A DNA stretch of 64,000 bases from Nyssa sinensis (GCA_008638375.1 CM018043.1:36193981-36257980); one strand, 5' to 3'; counted from the first letter of the stretch, positions 11,665 to 24,240 are shown. Notes: generated by a model from the letters alone, not told the origin. Program-made: numbers and translations.

Positions 11665-14600
11665 AAAAACAAAAGGAAAAAAAGCTGGCAGCATTTTTTG
11701 TTTCTTACCTTGAATATCTAAGAAGTATGATATACAAGTCTATGATATTGTTTTCCTCCCGATAAATACTTGCCTGGATGCCAAAAGTTTCCAAGACATG
11801 AAGTATATACATCAGAAAGCAGCCAATAAACAGTTGTTCTGATAAGGAAATAGGTTTACAATTTATACTGCTCAAGATATTATAAATCGACACCGCCAAG
11901 TTTGACTCAGCAATCTTCCATGTAAAACCGATGGAGAATTTGAAGCACATGAACTCCTTGACATAAAATCATTCAATTTGAAATGAATGTCACTTTAACA
12001 ATGCATCCTTTCATAAGCAAAACTATCCTTATTTTATGCTAATACTTATTGAACACAACTTTACAATCATGTCTAACTTGCACATGCTGCAGATATTCAT
12101 CACAGTTTAGGAACTAAAAATTTTCTTAAACCAATTCAACACTGTATGTCATATTTCCCATGTTTGTTTTGAAACTTGGTCCTCAACATCTAGGTCACAA
12201 TGAATCGTACATAGTAAAGCAACACAAAATAGAAAAAAGTGACTACATGGAAATATACAAGAATGCATTCAACTACCTTGGGGTAGATGGCAAGATGCTA
12301 TATGCAGCTTCACTCATTACAAAAATGGATATTTCCAAAGATGTTAGATGCCCTCTTGTCTCACTTATAGTCTTTTTCCTTGATGAAGACAACACAAAAA
12401 CTTCTTCAATACCAGCCACTGGCTCAAACGCCAATAAAAACTTGTGAAGAACATGTTAGTCCCAACAACATGCAAAGACGAAGCTTATAGTTTATTAGCC
12501 CAGTTCAGCACAGACATCTTTCTCAGTTACTAATACACTACTAATCAAATATAACCGAATGAAGCAATTAGATGGATTAAAACAACCCTTTTCACTCTTT
12601 TCCTAATCTTTGTTCTACATTTCTTCCCTAGATCTCCTAAAATTCTAGCTAAGAATTTTATGTACAAGAAAGTCCTCTTTGGCCTCCTCTAGGAACTCGT
12701 GCCACCTTTAAGGCTTGGACTTGAACCATACTGAGTCTTAAAAAGTCTTTAGACCAATTCATGAAGGCTCTCTCTCATCTTGTCCCAACTGGGTAACCCT
12801 AACCGTTCCCCCCCCCCCCCCCCCCCCCTCCAGGGGAACTTGTCCAGAATGCATCTCTTTTTTTGGGCTTGCATCATATTCATTATATGCTTCCTTGTCT
12901 CACCAACAATAGGGCTAAACAATTATTACCAAATAAAAAAAATGGGCTCAACAATTGTTCACTTCCTTCTCAAAGATAAATGTTGTTAGTTAGTAATATA
13001 TAGTACATGTGAGTGTTTCATTTGACCCTTTTTTTTAATAGATAAGACACACATTCACTATGTCACAATTGGGAGTTGAACCCTCAATCTCCTCTTTGAG
13101 AGGTCAAGGTGATACCATTCAAGCTAACACTTGATGATGTGTTTTGTTTGACCTATTAAAGTCAAAAATAGCGGTAACAAGTGGTACTAAGCCTTTTCAG
13201 TTAATCACTCTCTCAAATTCTCTCCGATTATATACATATATATGTATATATATATACATAACAAATCTTTATCAAGAACTGTAAAGGGACAAAAAAGATG
13301 AACTAGAGACTAATAAGAAATTTAATAATTCTTATGATCTTATCAAAAAAGAAATATAATAATTAACAACCTCTATTTTACTAACTGTAGTACTGGCTTA
13401 ATTAATGACTTTGATGGATCCATTACTCTGAAAGCGTTACTACAGTCCTTGGGTAAAATTGACTGGTTGAGTCTCAAACAGATAAAAGGGTTGTCAACCA
13501 CTCTCTCTCTCTCTCTCTCTCTCGTGTGTGTGTGTGTGTGTGAATGCGAACGTGTCACCAAGCAAGCATGAATGCAATTCACATCATAATCACAAAAGTT
13601 ACAAGTCCAACTTCCTCCCCCCCCCCCTCCCTCACTCACTCTCTTCCTCTCTCTCTAGTTTTCTATATGCATCACCTCTAAAGTAATTCTAGATCCAACC
13701 CAACAATGCACTGTCTTCTAAAACGCCAGAACTTGGCTGAATTAGCCAGAATACACTAAAACTAATGGGGACAAAGGGCAATATGAAACCCATGATGCTG
13801 TGATCCATCTTCCACCAAAATGAGGCATCCACTGAGTTTTAGCCAGTATAAAATAAGACAAATAACACTGATGTGGAGAGGCCCTTCTAAATTATGCATT
13901 AAAATTTTAAGATCACTCTTTACCTATCCACAAAAAAAAAACTCTTTACCTATCCAAAAAAAAATTAAGAAAACTTACTTACACGATGAATTATATGATG
14001 CTAGGGAGAATGGTCATCAGGCTTTCATGATTTAATACAGGAGACCTATGGTTGTGAAAACCAGAGAAAAATCATGGTTTCCAGGTTTACCAATTTTCAT
14101 TCATGTTCAACCTGCAGTTGGAATGTCATTGCAAATAATGGTAACAGGCAGCTGTGGTAGCTATACTCCCTCCCCCTCCCAACATGAGATAGAGATTTTA
14201 GATGTGTACCTTTTTCTTAATTTTCTTGTTTTCCCTTTCATCGTTATAAGGAAACAAATGACTACCACTGACAGTTCTAATCTAAAACCTTCCATTCAGT
14301 CAACACCATTCTTTCGTGAAGAATTGCATTTTGACTATCTAAGTTACATAAAAGGAGAGCTATTACTTGATTAATTGATGAATTTATGTTTCCTCCTCTG
14401 ATTTACAAAAGGAAGATATACATAAAATCTTGTTCAATTCAAATTTATTAACCTCCTACATTGCATACGTATTTACAGTACAACAGACACATGCACTACA
14501 CTAAAAAGTTGACATATAAATATAAAAATAAAATAAAGTGATTACAACATTTCTAATTATATTAATACTCCAACCAATGTAGACTTCAGCAAGGAACTTC

Positions 14601-15111
14601 TCCAATTTTTTGTGTTTTTTTTTTTTTTTGAGTAGTGGGTGGGGGATTTGTTCAGCAATTAAGCTTCAGTTTTTTGGGGCCTCGGGGCACCGAGTAAAAT
14701 TGAGAAGTTGTAGACGTGTCACAACCCTTGAGTCGCCAATCTTCAGAGCGAAATTGAACTTTCCAAGTAAATGAATAGCCTTTGCCATCCAAAAATAATA
14801 ATAATTTGAACCCTAAAAATCCCAATTAAAAACTGAATTAAAAAGATCAATATAATTTACAACGCAATCATATTAACTCAGGCTAATATTTAAAATTTTA
14901 TAATCAAAATCAAATCAGTTAAACATTCATTAATTCTGTGAAAAATAGATATAACTAATCCCAATTATGAATATATATACACAAATATTCGAACCTGTTT
15001 GAGGAGGTTATCGGCGATTCGATAGTAATTACGGAGAGGAATTCGATTGTCGACATTGATCTTTCTAGCGATTGCGTTCACGTTAATGGGCTTCTCCGGC
15101 GGCGGCCTCAT
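7335..15111 (-). CDS. AMSH3: AMSH3-type JAMM deubiquitinase, 3' part outside the window
   Basis: AMSH proteins cleave (mainly K63-linked) ubiquitin chains at endosomes with ESCRT-III partners. Minus-strand coding exons, in order: 14995-15111, 11709-11773, 11478-11553, 11181-11375, 10645-10739, 9129-9234, 9005-9051, 8467-8798, 8218-8303, 8039-8101, 7335-7409. They join without a stop into 419 codons, and all introns are GT-AG. Residues 1-110 (KINVDNRIPLRNYYRIADNL, SIYREENNIIDLYIILLRYS) match the AMSH N-terminal MIT region. The middle has TLSRHSFLGPNGLRGQW and RQPSPPPVLAQV. The MPN+ domain starts near residue 345 (NLETCGVLAGSL, IIPKQESTSDS, NEEEIFEVQD, FPLGWIH). Of the metalloprotease residues, Glu364 and His419 are visible; the second His and Asp must be in exons beyond base 1. 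Arabidopsis AMSH3 is about 500 residues long, so roughly 90 are missing. The weakest junctions are exon 7 to 8 (donor GTCAGG) and exon 8 to 9, chosen by frame and homology. Confidence 0.93.
11628..11669. repeat. (C)27(A)15 tract inside AMSH3 intron 2
   Basis: Positions 11628-11654 are all C and 11655-11669 all A. The gene is transcribed from the minus strand, so the pre-mRNA would carry T15 then G27. The intron (11554-11708) is only 155 nt, and the G run lies about 75 nt upstream of its 3' splice site. Confidence 0.97.
12808..12828. repeat. (C)21 tract in AMSH3 intron 1
   Basis: A pure 21-C run (G in the transcript) lies in the 3.2-kb first intron. A shorter 11-C run occurs at 13617-13627 in the same intron. 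Confidence 0.95.
13028..13138 (-). mobile_element. tRNA-derived SINE in AMSH3 intron 1
   Basis: On the minus strand the head reads TGTTAGCTTGAATGGTATCA, with a pol III A box (TAGCTTGAATGG), and continues to GAGGGTTCAACTCCC with a B box (GGTTCAACTCC). It ends in TCTATTAAAAAAAAG. The flanks at 13013-13027 (GTGTTTCATTTGACC) and 13139-13153 (GTGTTTTGTTTGACC) form a 15-bp target duplication with two mismatches. At 111 bp with no coding capacity it is a typical short plant SINE, in the same sense as the gene. Confidence 0.85.
13501..13542. repeat. Compound (CT)n(GT)n microsatellite
   Basis: CT repeats at 13501-13523 run directly into GT repeats at 13524-13542, within AMSH3 intron 1. A second CT-rich patch follows near 13628-13660. 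Confidence 0.95.
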
Positions 15112-15820
15112 TTTCCGGGCGAGCGGTTTTTCCTGCAATTCTGGTGTTATTCCCGGCGGACGTAAACAGAGTCCCGTTTCAAGTTTCAGAGATCGTTGTC
15201 AGAACGTGTTCGCTAAGTAAAAACTCGTTCTAAGAGAAGCTCGCTCTTTCTATGTCGACATAGTGTGACACAACAGGGTTGGATTCAATACGATTGTGTC
15301 CAGTTTCCTAAATACACGTGTGAATGGATTGGATTTTGATTCACATCCGGTCCGTTCAAGTCAATATAGATTTTTTTTTTTTTTTCTATCATCTGATTTA
15401 ATTTGAATTCAATAAAAATATTTGTTAAATAAATCCAACATGAATTTCTCCGATCCGGCCGTTAATATATACATATCTATATATATAATAGATTTTCAAG
15501 ATTGAATAATTTATAAAAGTTAATTTTTTTTTTTTTTGGTTAAATTTCATATTATGCATATGTAATATATCCAATATAATAAAATTTTAATGTCGAATAA
15601 TCTTATGATATTTCAGCCTCCTTTTTTGAATTTCATTTAGATATTCAATAATTAACATATTTAGATTTTGATCAATCAATTAATAATTCATCGGATTATT
15701 AGATTAGGTTAAACATTTTTTTTAATAGAATGCATTTAGATATTCATAATCTGATCCTTTTACAGACCTACCCTAGTATATTTTTTAACTGTTTATTATT
15801 ACTACAGGTCATCGTGCTCA
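15112..15820 (-). promoter_or_regulatory. 5' UTR and promoter region of the AMSH3 gene
   Basis: The ATG at 15111 sits in AAAATGAGG, in a locally GC-rich stretch (15090-15230) unlike the AT-rich surroundings, as often seen around plant 5' UTRs. A palindromic ACACGTGT (G-box-like core) lies at 15314-15321. Farther right the sequence is AT-rich with T tracts and no gene. Neither transcription start nor TATA box could be fixed. The repeat-derived region begins at about 15.8 kb, so the intact promoter is at most about 0.7 kb. Confidence 0.55.
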
Positions 15821-16575
15821 CCCCAAAAAATCACAAGTATTGGCAAGGAGTTTGAGGGTGGCATTCTTGGAGCTTTTGGACATTTGGTTGTTCGTACTTT
15901 TGAAAGTCTTGAAACATGTTTAGGGATGTAAATGATTGAAAATATGTATTCTGAAAAAACTTAAATGTATTTTGAATGAATGGTTGGTGATTTATTTGGG
16001 TTGAGGTTGTAAAAATGGAGTATGTTCCTTGTTATGGACCTAATCTATGTTTTGTAAAATGATGGACTTAATGAAATTTATTAAATTTTGCATTTTGTTT
16101 TTTGGAACAATGTATGAAAAAAAAGGGGAAATATTTTAATTCAAATGCCTTCAAGGTTTTCATGATTTAATACCATAAATTATGCTTAATGTATGCTTGT
16201 TTAAAGTGCTAATAAATGTCATTTAAAAGTTAGGAATGAAAGGGGATTGGAATTAAACCAAAATAGTCCCCAAAACTTCAACAAAGTAGCATTAGGGAGG
16301 GGGGTTCTAGGTCAGACCCACTAGCCAGTCTAATTGAACTGGATGGTCGAAGACCAACCTACTTGCATCATCTCTCTACACTTGTGATCAGCCAGCCAAT
16401 TTAGGCATTTTTGGCTACTTAATTTTCTTTTTTTCTAGTGACGTTCCGAGTACCTTTTATGACCTCCAATTGACTTGATAAAATAAAGAAACATAGATAA
16501 TATTATACGTGAGTAATGGGGCTTGATTTAGGATTTGAAATACCTATTTGAATCATGAAAGAAATTGAATGTAAC
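15821..16575. other. Unassigned AT-rich sequence, probably LTR remnant
   Basis: No coding capacity. Its composition resembles the G1 LTR sequence at 28.0-29.9 kb, and it ends at an inserted LTR at 16576. I could not find a clean LTR start. It may be the 5' part of the G1 LTR or of the LTR whose end is at 19995. Confidence 0.35.
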
Positions 16576-16692
16576 TGTCACGCCCGGAATTTCTACGAAC
16601 CCGAGGGTGAGTGTAACGAAACTAAAAGAAAATGAAATATCATTTTTCTTAACAGTGAGAACATAACAATTGGCCTTTCAAGGCATGCTATC

Positions 16693-17240
16693 AATCATGC
16701 TCAAGATATAGCAATCAAACTCTTAATAACTCTCATAAGATGGAACAAGCATCAAAGTGTGGAATCAACAAACATTGGTATGTAAAGGAGTACAACTTTG
16801 GTAGTGTAAGAGAAATAAACTATGAAATGGCTGAGAGATATGGCATATCAAAGCATTGGGATTTACTTACGTATAAAATGTACAAGTAATCATGATCAAG
16901 ATATAGCGATCAAATGCTCAATAAAGTCCACAAGATAGAATTAACATAAAGTTATGGAATCAATAACATTAGGTACGTATAAGAGTACAACCGTGGCAGT
17001 AAAAGAATAATCATGGCTGAGAATACCACATGTAAGAGTTCCGGGATTTACTTACATACAAAATATATAAGCAATCATGATCAAGATATAACGGTCAAAC
17101 ACTCAATAATGTCCACAAGATAGAATAACATGAAATTGTGGAATCAATAACATTGGGTACGCATAAGAGTACAACATTGGTAGTAAAAGAAGTAACATGG
17201 CTGAGAATGCCACATGTAAGAGATCAAGTTTTTACTTACC
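16693..17240. repeat. Three tandem units of about 190 bp inside the LTR
   Basis: AATCATG(A/C)TCAAGATATA begins units at 16693, 16888 and 17073 (spacings 195 and 185). Each unit continues with a TGGAATCAAYAACATT block, an AGAGTACAAC block and a GGCTGAGA block. The copies are diverged by substitutions and small indels. Confidence 0.85.
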
Positions 17241-17697
17241 TTTTAATAGTCCGTTCTATCTCAGTATTTAGTAACTTTTTTCTTTCCCTTTGAAGTCCCT
17301 ATAAATCAATAGACAGTTCTTAGCTTAATAGTACATATAGCCTAATGCCCTAAAATTAGTCTGTTTCATACATCGATATTTTAGGTGTCTTATTTGAGAA
17401 AACGGACTCTACCGTTGAGTCTAGAACATCGAAGAAAATAGGTTTAGGCTTTTACGGATCTCAATTTGGCTTTGGGCATCACTAGGCAATACGATAATTT
17501 GGCATTTCTACTGGTCTTAATTTTTTGGGACCCCATCTCGTGAAACAGACCCTTTCATTGGTTTTAGAATGTCCAAGATACTAAAAACACATTATTCTTT
17601 TAATTTATTTGGGTATCGAGAATAAATATAATAATTAACTAAATTAATTTAATTTAAACAATATTATATATTATTTCAGGTAAAATGTAACCACACG

Positions 17698-17777
17698 TGC
17701 CTCAGTGGCACGATGGTCCGTGTGTGGGGTTTAAGTGCCCACACACTTCACGATCGTGGTTTCGAATCTCAGGGGCA
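17698..17777 (+). repeat. tRNA-like sequence in the LTR
   Basis: TGCCTCA at 17698 and AGGGGCA at 17771 can pair as an acceptor stem (six of seven positions, one G-T). TGTGTGGG and CCCACACA form a strong central stem, and GTGGTTTCGAATCTC resembles a T arm with a B-box. The anticodon arm is too long and the A-box is poor, so it is a tRNA relic rather than a working tRNA gene. It lies antisense to the LTR. Confidence 0.5.
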
Positions 17778-18735
17778 ACAACCCCCTTTTATTTTTCAAA
17801 TAAATTCTAAACCAAATGGTGAATAAGGGGTTAAGCTAGAATAGGATATTCTGTTCCTACTTGGGTTATTAAATTAACCCCTTATTCTCGTAACCAAACA
17901 TACCTAATTTAGATTTTAAATCTAAAATGAACATATCAAAAAGACACCGTTCTGCGAACTGTTCATCATCATCTTCATCCCTACGCGACATTGTTGCCCT
18001 AATTACAATTTTCTTCTTTCTCTATTTCGTGGAGTTCTAGAACTCCATTTTATTTGTTTTCAAGTCTTATGGACTCCTAAGACCATGAGGATCATTTTGG
18101 CATTGGTTTAAGACATCAAGGTGAGCTAAAAATCTTGGTTGAGTATCTATGGTAAATTCGGTATTTTGCTTGGTAAATGCTCATTTTTTTATAAAAATGG
18201 CCAAGGCTTGGCTTGTCATGACCCTTACATCATGGGGATTCAATCCTTGTTTCCTAAATTATCTTTGGTACGGTGTTTGTTTTTGGGGAGATGGGTCTAT
18301 TGGTCGTGACCTTGCAACTCAATGTTTAGGGGTCATTTCTATGGATTTTTTGTCGTGGTCTAGGGTTTCTTCAACCTTTATGAGGTCTAGTTTCAGTCTT
18401 ACACAATGGATTTGGGTTTTATAAAGGTTCGTTTAGGTCTAAGCTTTGAAGCTCATCCATGGTGGGTTTGCAGTTTTTCTTGGTTTTCTAGTATGCCTGA
18501 CCTTGTTTCCTTTCTAACTTAGCATCTATAATATTTACAAAGTATATATATGAAGTTAAATTTCTAAAACTTTAAACAAAACTTAAAAAATCATAAAGAC
18601 CTTACCTTTGATTCTTTAGTTCTTTTCTTCCCTTTCTTTTCCTTTTCCTTCTTCTTCCTTTGTTTCTTTTCTTTTCTGTCTAAGGTCTGCAGTGCATGCA
18701 CCTATTTTTAGATTTGCCCACTGCCTTCTTCCCTT

Positions 18736-18740
<5 letters not shown>

Positions 18741-18791
<51 letters not shown>

Positions 18792-18876
18792 TTTTCCTTT
18801 CTTTCTGTTTCCCTTTCCTTTTCTTTTCTCTTTTTTATTTTGCCTTGATATTAGACCCTAATATTTATATATTATA

Positions 18877-18907
<31 letters not shown>

Positions 18908-19360
18908 TATACACATGCGCAATCCTCCACCGCCACACAAACTCACCCATTCACACACACACACACACTTTGTCGACATGCAACACACACACACCCCCCT
19001 CACACACATATATATATATATATACACACACACATTCTGCTATATATATGTACATATATATCCTATACACACACACAACATATATATATCATATATGCAC
19101 AGATGCACATACACACTTACACATACATTCACACACACTCGTACACATATACCTCACACACATATATTCTATATAAACACACTGTCACTATTCGTATATA
19201 TATATATATATACACTCATCAATATACATATACATTTATATATCGTATATATGTATATATAAATATACTTATGTATTTATATATGCCTCACTATACTTAT
19301 ATATATATATATATATACTTTCATATACATATATACCATATATGAATATACTCATCCTAT
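18741..19360. repeat. Long compound microsatellite region (CT)n, (TA)n, (AC)n
   Basis: (CT)24 at 18741-18788 is followed by T/C-rich sequence, (TA)n at 18885-18907, and then alternating AC and TA dinucleotide stretches up to about 19360. Three overlapping open frames here encode only Ser-Leu, Tyr-Ile and Thr-His repeats and are not genes. Confidence 0.95.
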
Positions 19361-19685
19361 ACATGTAGACGTACATGTATGTATATACGCGTTCATATAC
19401 ATTTGTTACTGCGTACCCATATTCATTCGAATACTCGGGGTTTTCAAAATGTAAACTGTACTATAGTTTAGATATCGTAAAATGAACCTTAAAACTGAAT
19501 TATAGATTCAATCTTGAAAAACAAGCTTTAACGTTTTGATGTTATAGAAATTTGCTCAGGTATTATTTGGACACTCGGGACCTTTCGTATTCAAAATCGA
19601 GCTATTCATTCATTTTTGAAAAATGAACCCTATTAGTTCAGGTTTATAGTACTTGCTCGGTTACATTTTGGGTTGGGGTATTACA

Positions 19686-20397
19686 TCACAAATTGAAAAG
19701 GTGCTTAAATTGAACTAAATTGTTGAACATGGTGAAACTAGTATTGATCATGGGCCCTAAAATACGAGTCATGTAAAACTTTTAATAGTCAGTGTAATGA
19801 GTGCTATTAAAATGAAAATCATAAAATCTTACTTTCTAAATAAATTTGAAAGTGTAACTAAATGAAGTACGCATCGAGTATGAAAAGGAACACTATATTT
19901 GATCAACTTGAGAAATGAATTAAATAACCATGAGTAACTTTAGGAGTCTTAGTGAACCTGGTCACCCTTGACTGCTTGGGGCTCGGGGCGTGACACTTGG
20001 TAAGTATGAATGTTTATTTTATTTGAAAAAACTTTCTTAAAAAATTATGTAGAATGCATGAATGATATGTAACATAAGAATAAAGCATGAAATTGATACG
20101 ATAAATGTTTATTTTAAATGCTTCAACATAATTTGAAGGTAAATAAATGTTTTACTTGCATGTTTTAAAATGTTAAGCAGTGGCTTCTCATGAAAATGAG
20201 AGAAATATTGAATAATGGTTATGTTATTTGATAAAATAAAAGAAAGGCATGGATTAAGAAATGTGGAAACCCATGAAGATGGGAGAATAATTGAAAACTT
20301 AGTTGATTTATGAAAGTGTATATATTATATTTGAGGAAATGCTTGAATGAAGTAATGAGGCACCGTGCATAGTGTGAGTGTGGTATGTATGTGTGTA
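19686..20397 (+). mobile_element. LTR-derived remnant with an LTR terminus at 19995
   Basis: At 19965-19995 the sequence GCTTGGGGCTCGGGGCGTGACA forms a gypsy LTR 3' terminus in plus orientation, followed by CTTGGTAAG. The start of this LTR was not found; it must lie left of the insertion at 16576. The remainder up to 20397 is AT-rich and continues, beyond the hAT-like insertion, into the G1 LTR at 28033. There is no coding capacity. Confidence 0.4.
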
Positions 20398-23300
20398 TAA
20401 GCTTGTCAACGGGTCAGGTCCAGATCCGACCTGGCCTGACCTAGACCTTTTTAAATAAATATGGACCTTTAAAAATGCTACCAGCGATCCAGACCTGTTT
20501 AAGACCGTTAAACAATCTCTTAGTGGATCGTATTCAGACCCATTTATCTCAAATCCACTAGACCCGCTGGATCTACTTCTGCTAATTGTTTTTTTTTCTA
20601 TATAGATCTAATATGGATGTGTCAAATAGCATTGGTGACATGACTCTTTTCCTAACAATTTTAAATTACTTTTACTATGAAACTCTTGTTGTGTAGTGTG
20701 TGTGTGTGTATATATATATAAATATGGAACTGCTATTTTTGCCCACTACAATTGGTCATTTCATTTAAGTATGGTCATGAAATCACATATATTGCTACAA
20801 GTTGTTGAGTAATGATGATGACAAGTTCAGTTACCTTCTTCATGACAAGTTAGTAGATTTCATGTTTTTTTAATTAATATTTAAATGTTTTATTTTTATT
20901 TTTTTATAATTTGGGGTTTTTTTATTTTTTTAAATTTGAATTGATAAGTAATTTTGATGTATAGAAATTGCAGGTGAATCTATCATCGGGGATTTTATCA
21001 TTTGAAATAAACTTTTAGACGGAGCCCCCTTCAAACCAAAGCTATTATGACAATAACTGTAACACCCCGACTTGATTAATTAATAATTAGTTTGCTAATT
21101 ATTAATTAGAACCGACATAAAGAATAAATAAGACAGTTAATCGGGAACCTCTCGACGGTCACGAGAGACCAATAAAATAATTAAACACATCAAAAGAGGA
21201 GGGTGTGATACCCGAACCTAATTACCAATTAATTAGGTCAAATGATGTCATTTTTACACTGTGAAAACTCGAATTAGTGAACTTTGACGGCCACAAATAA
21301 ATAATAACTGACATGAGGCCTTTGACATCGAAGCTAACTGAAATACGAAACCCTCAAAAGAAACTACTTTGTAAAAAGAGCACTGAAAAATAAAATATAA
21401 CGGAAATAGCCAAAACGGAATTCTGCGCCAACCAAACAAGGTATAAGCCCAAATGGGAGAAAAATGCCCAAAAATGAGGCCAAGGAGATTTGAACCCTTA
21501 ACCAAAGTAGGGTAAGATTTTAGGCACCCAAAAATAAACCAAGTGGGCTGCCAACAACTATATGCCTAAAAATACAATAGAATTGTATATAACACTAAAT
21601 TATCCCAGTCCACCTCTCAAATTGGCCAATGGCCATGCATGCAAACCCTTCATCATTAGCTCACATCACATTACCTCAACTCCACATTAGTCATACGATC
21701 CTACCAATTCTCTGATATGCATGCATCTATATATATAGATGTATATGTATAGGTGAGCAATATGATATATATATATATATAAACTATATACACCTTAGGA
21801 TCCAAAAACATGTGTGCTATATTCAGACCATGGCTGTGTGAGAGACCTGGAGTGTGTGTGCGCATGAGTATTAGAGAGAAAGGAAAAGAGAGAGAAACAC
21901 ATTGTGTGTATGCTTGTGTGAAAGTGTGTGTGTGTGTGACCATTGGAGGTGCAAAGAGAGAAGGGGCTGGGGAGAGCACGAGCAGGACAGCATTACCACA
22001 CTGAGGTCTTACCTTGAGCCAAAGAGAGAGAGCGATTCACTATGCAAGGTATAAACCCCAAACTGGTTAATTTTTTTGTTTAAATTTTGGTACTATTTTT
22101 TATATTGTTGAGCCCTGTTAGTTGCATGCATGAAGTTTAGAATGAGAAATCTTGATTAAGGCGTGAAAATGAGACCTCAAAACAACCCCAAAGCCATAAA
22201 CCGTGCCTAGGTCGCCATTGATGCACCTTCGGATAGCAGGTCTGAGATGACCTGTAAGAAACCAAGTTCTGACACTCAGAACCTCAAACGGACCTCATAA
22301 GCATTCAAGAATACCCAGACTGCGACCTAGAAACACTAAGGAAAGCCTAGAATTTAAAGTTGCAGGTCTCGGGTTTGAAACCCAGACTCTAAAATAGGCT
22401 CCTAAACCTTGATTTTAGAATGAGGATAGACACCCCATGTCACTACGGTTATGACAAACTAAACCACGCAAGAAATGGTGATGAAACGACCATTTATGAG
22501 CCACTTGTAGACCGAGACTATCCAACCTATCATGGCTTATAGAGCTTGATTCGAGCTCTAAAATGAATGCCAAGATGATGGCCTGAACCCCAGAAACTCG
22601 TATCACCCAAAAGTAGAGGAAGACACACCCTAAAAATCCACGAAATTGGAAAAAAACAGAAACTGGAAATTAGGGCAACATAGTGGGTGAGTTGGGGAAG
22701 AAGGTGAACAGCTACTGGATCGGTTCCGGTTGGTTTCGGGTTCGGGTTGGGACTCGACCCGTCTCATAAATAGTTTAAGTAGAACGGCACCATTTTGAGT
22801 TAAAGGTTTTAAAATTTAAAACTGAAATGGGCCTGTTTGGTTACAACTGTAAGAAATTGGAAATCAGGTTTGAGGATAACTGAAACACAGAAAAAGGGGC
22901 CAAATTGGGATAATAGGGATATGTTATTCCGGTTCAGTGAGGATGAACTGAACCGGTTGGTTCACCACATATTTGGTCCGGTCTAGGGTTTAGGTTATTA
23001 AGCCCTTTGGTTCACTATTTAAAAATTAAAAGAAAAACCAGAACCCTTGTAAATTTCACTTAGGCCCTAACTGTTCTGAATATTTATATTCTGGCCCAGC
23101 TTCTGAAAATTAATGCAAATGAGCCCCTGAAAAATAAATAATGAATAAAATAATTTATTTAATTATTTTATTAATTGGGTAAAATGACCATTTTACCCTT
23201 GAACATTTAATAGGTCAAATGAAGTCCAAAATAAATAAATAAATAGTGTATTTCTACTATTTTGGGCATTCTGGATACAACGGTGAAGTCTGATTTGTGA

Positions 23301-23712
23301 AACCAAGTTCCAAAAAATATAGACACGCAAATGGTAAATGACTGAATTGTCCCTAATGATACCCAGGGCTAATTAAACATAAAAGATAGTCCAATTTAAC
23401 TATGTCGGACACTCTGGACCTAATGGTGAGGTCCATTTTATGAACTGAGGTCCTGAAAAATTTGGTTATGTAACATGTGAGATTACCAAAATGCCCCTGA
23501 GCATGGTAAGTGCAAAGTAGAGGCCGAATAAAGGCCAATCTGATCTAATAAATTGTCATAAGCATGATTATGAACATTAAAGGGCTGAATAAGACTTCGA
23601 AACAGTCAGAGTGTAAAAGAGAAAATAACTGTGTTCCGATGGTCAAAAGCAGATACCAAATGAAGTCCAGAAGACTTAAGAATTTATACATGAGATATAT
23701 GGAACATTCTAA

Positions 23713-24240
23713 GGACCACGATAGGGTCCAGGACAAGAATGATAAGATTATCATTTTGCCCCTAAGGTTAAATAAGTACTTAACTGATAACGATTTGAGT
23801 CCAAAAGACTTAGAACTTTATATCTAAGATATGTGGACTATTCTGAGGACCACGACAGGGTCTGGGACAAGAATGGTAAAATTATCATTTTGCCCCTAAG
23901 GTTAAATAAGTACTTAACTAATAACAATTTGAGTCCAAAAGACTTAGAACTTTATATCTAAGATATGTGGACTATTCTGAGGACCACGACCGGGTCCGGG
24001 ACAAGAATGGTAAAATTACTATTTTTTCCCTAAGGTTAAATAAGTACTTAACTGATAACGATTTGAGTCCAAAAGACTTATAACTTTATATTTAAGATAT
24101 GGGGATTATTTTGAGGACCACGATAGGGTTCGGGACAAGAATGGTGAAATTACCATTTTGCCCCTAAGGTTGAATAAGTGCTTAACTGATAACGATTGAA
24201 GTCTAAATGACTTAGATTATAATCTTGATAACTACTAAGC
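23713..24240. repeat. 134-bp tandem repeat, about four copies
   Basis: GGACCACGA(T/C)(A/C)GGGT starts units at 23713, 23847, 23981 and 24115, exactly 134 bp apart. Each has CATTTTGCCCCTAAGGTT, or a variant of it, near its middle. The units are highly similar, so the array is a recent expansion inside the LTR. Confidence 0.93.

Larger units (their letters stand above)
16576..19685 (-). mobile_element. Solo LTR, gypsy type (family C, related to 53826-56808)
   Basis: On the minus strand it runs from TGTAATACCCCAACCC to GTAGAAATTCCGGGCGTGACA. The same GTAGAAATTCGGGGCGTGACA terminus closes the LTR at 53826-56808, and the lengths are similar (3.1 and 3.0 kb). No primer-binding site or pol sequence is attached, so it is best read as a solo LTR. 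The flanks (GTAAC and TCACA) do not match, so a target duplication is not supported. It contains three tandem units, a tRNA-like segment and a long low-complexity stretch, all listed separately. Confidence 0.65.

Noticed and set aside
12160..12447. 95-codon plus-strand frame
   Set aside because: It lies antisense in AMSH3 intron 1, with no recognised motif or conserved neighbour; probably chance.
17698..17777. Functional tRNA gene
   Set aside because: The anticodon arm is too long, the A-box is poor and the D arm is irregular; kept only as a tRNA-like relic.
18692..19345. 217-codon frame and two overlapping ones
   Set aside because: The translation is only Ser-Leu, Tyr-Ile and Thr-His runs from CT, TA and AC microsatellites.
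16576..19995. One LTR from TGTCACGCCC to GGGGCGTGACA
   Set aside because: The two termini look paired, but both are 3'-type ends in opposite orientation. The partner of 16576 is TATTACA at 19685, as in related LTRs.
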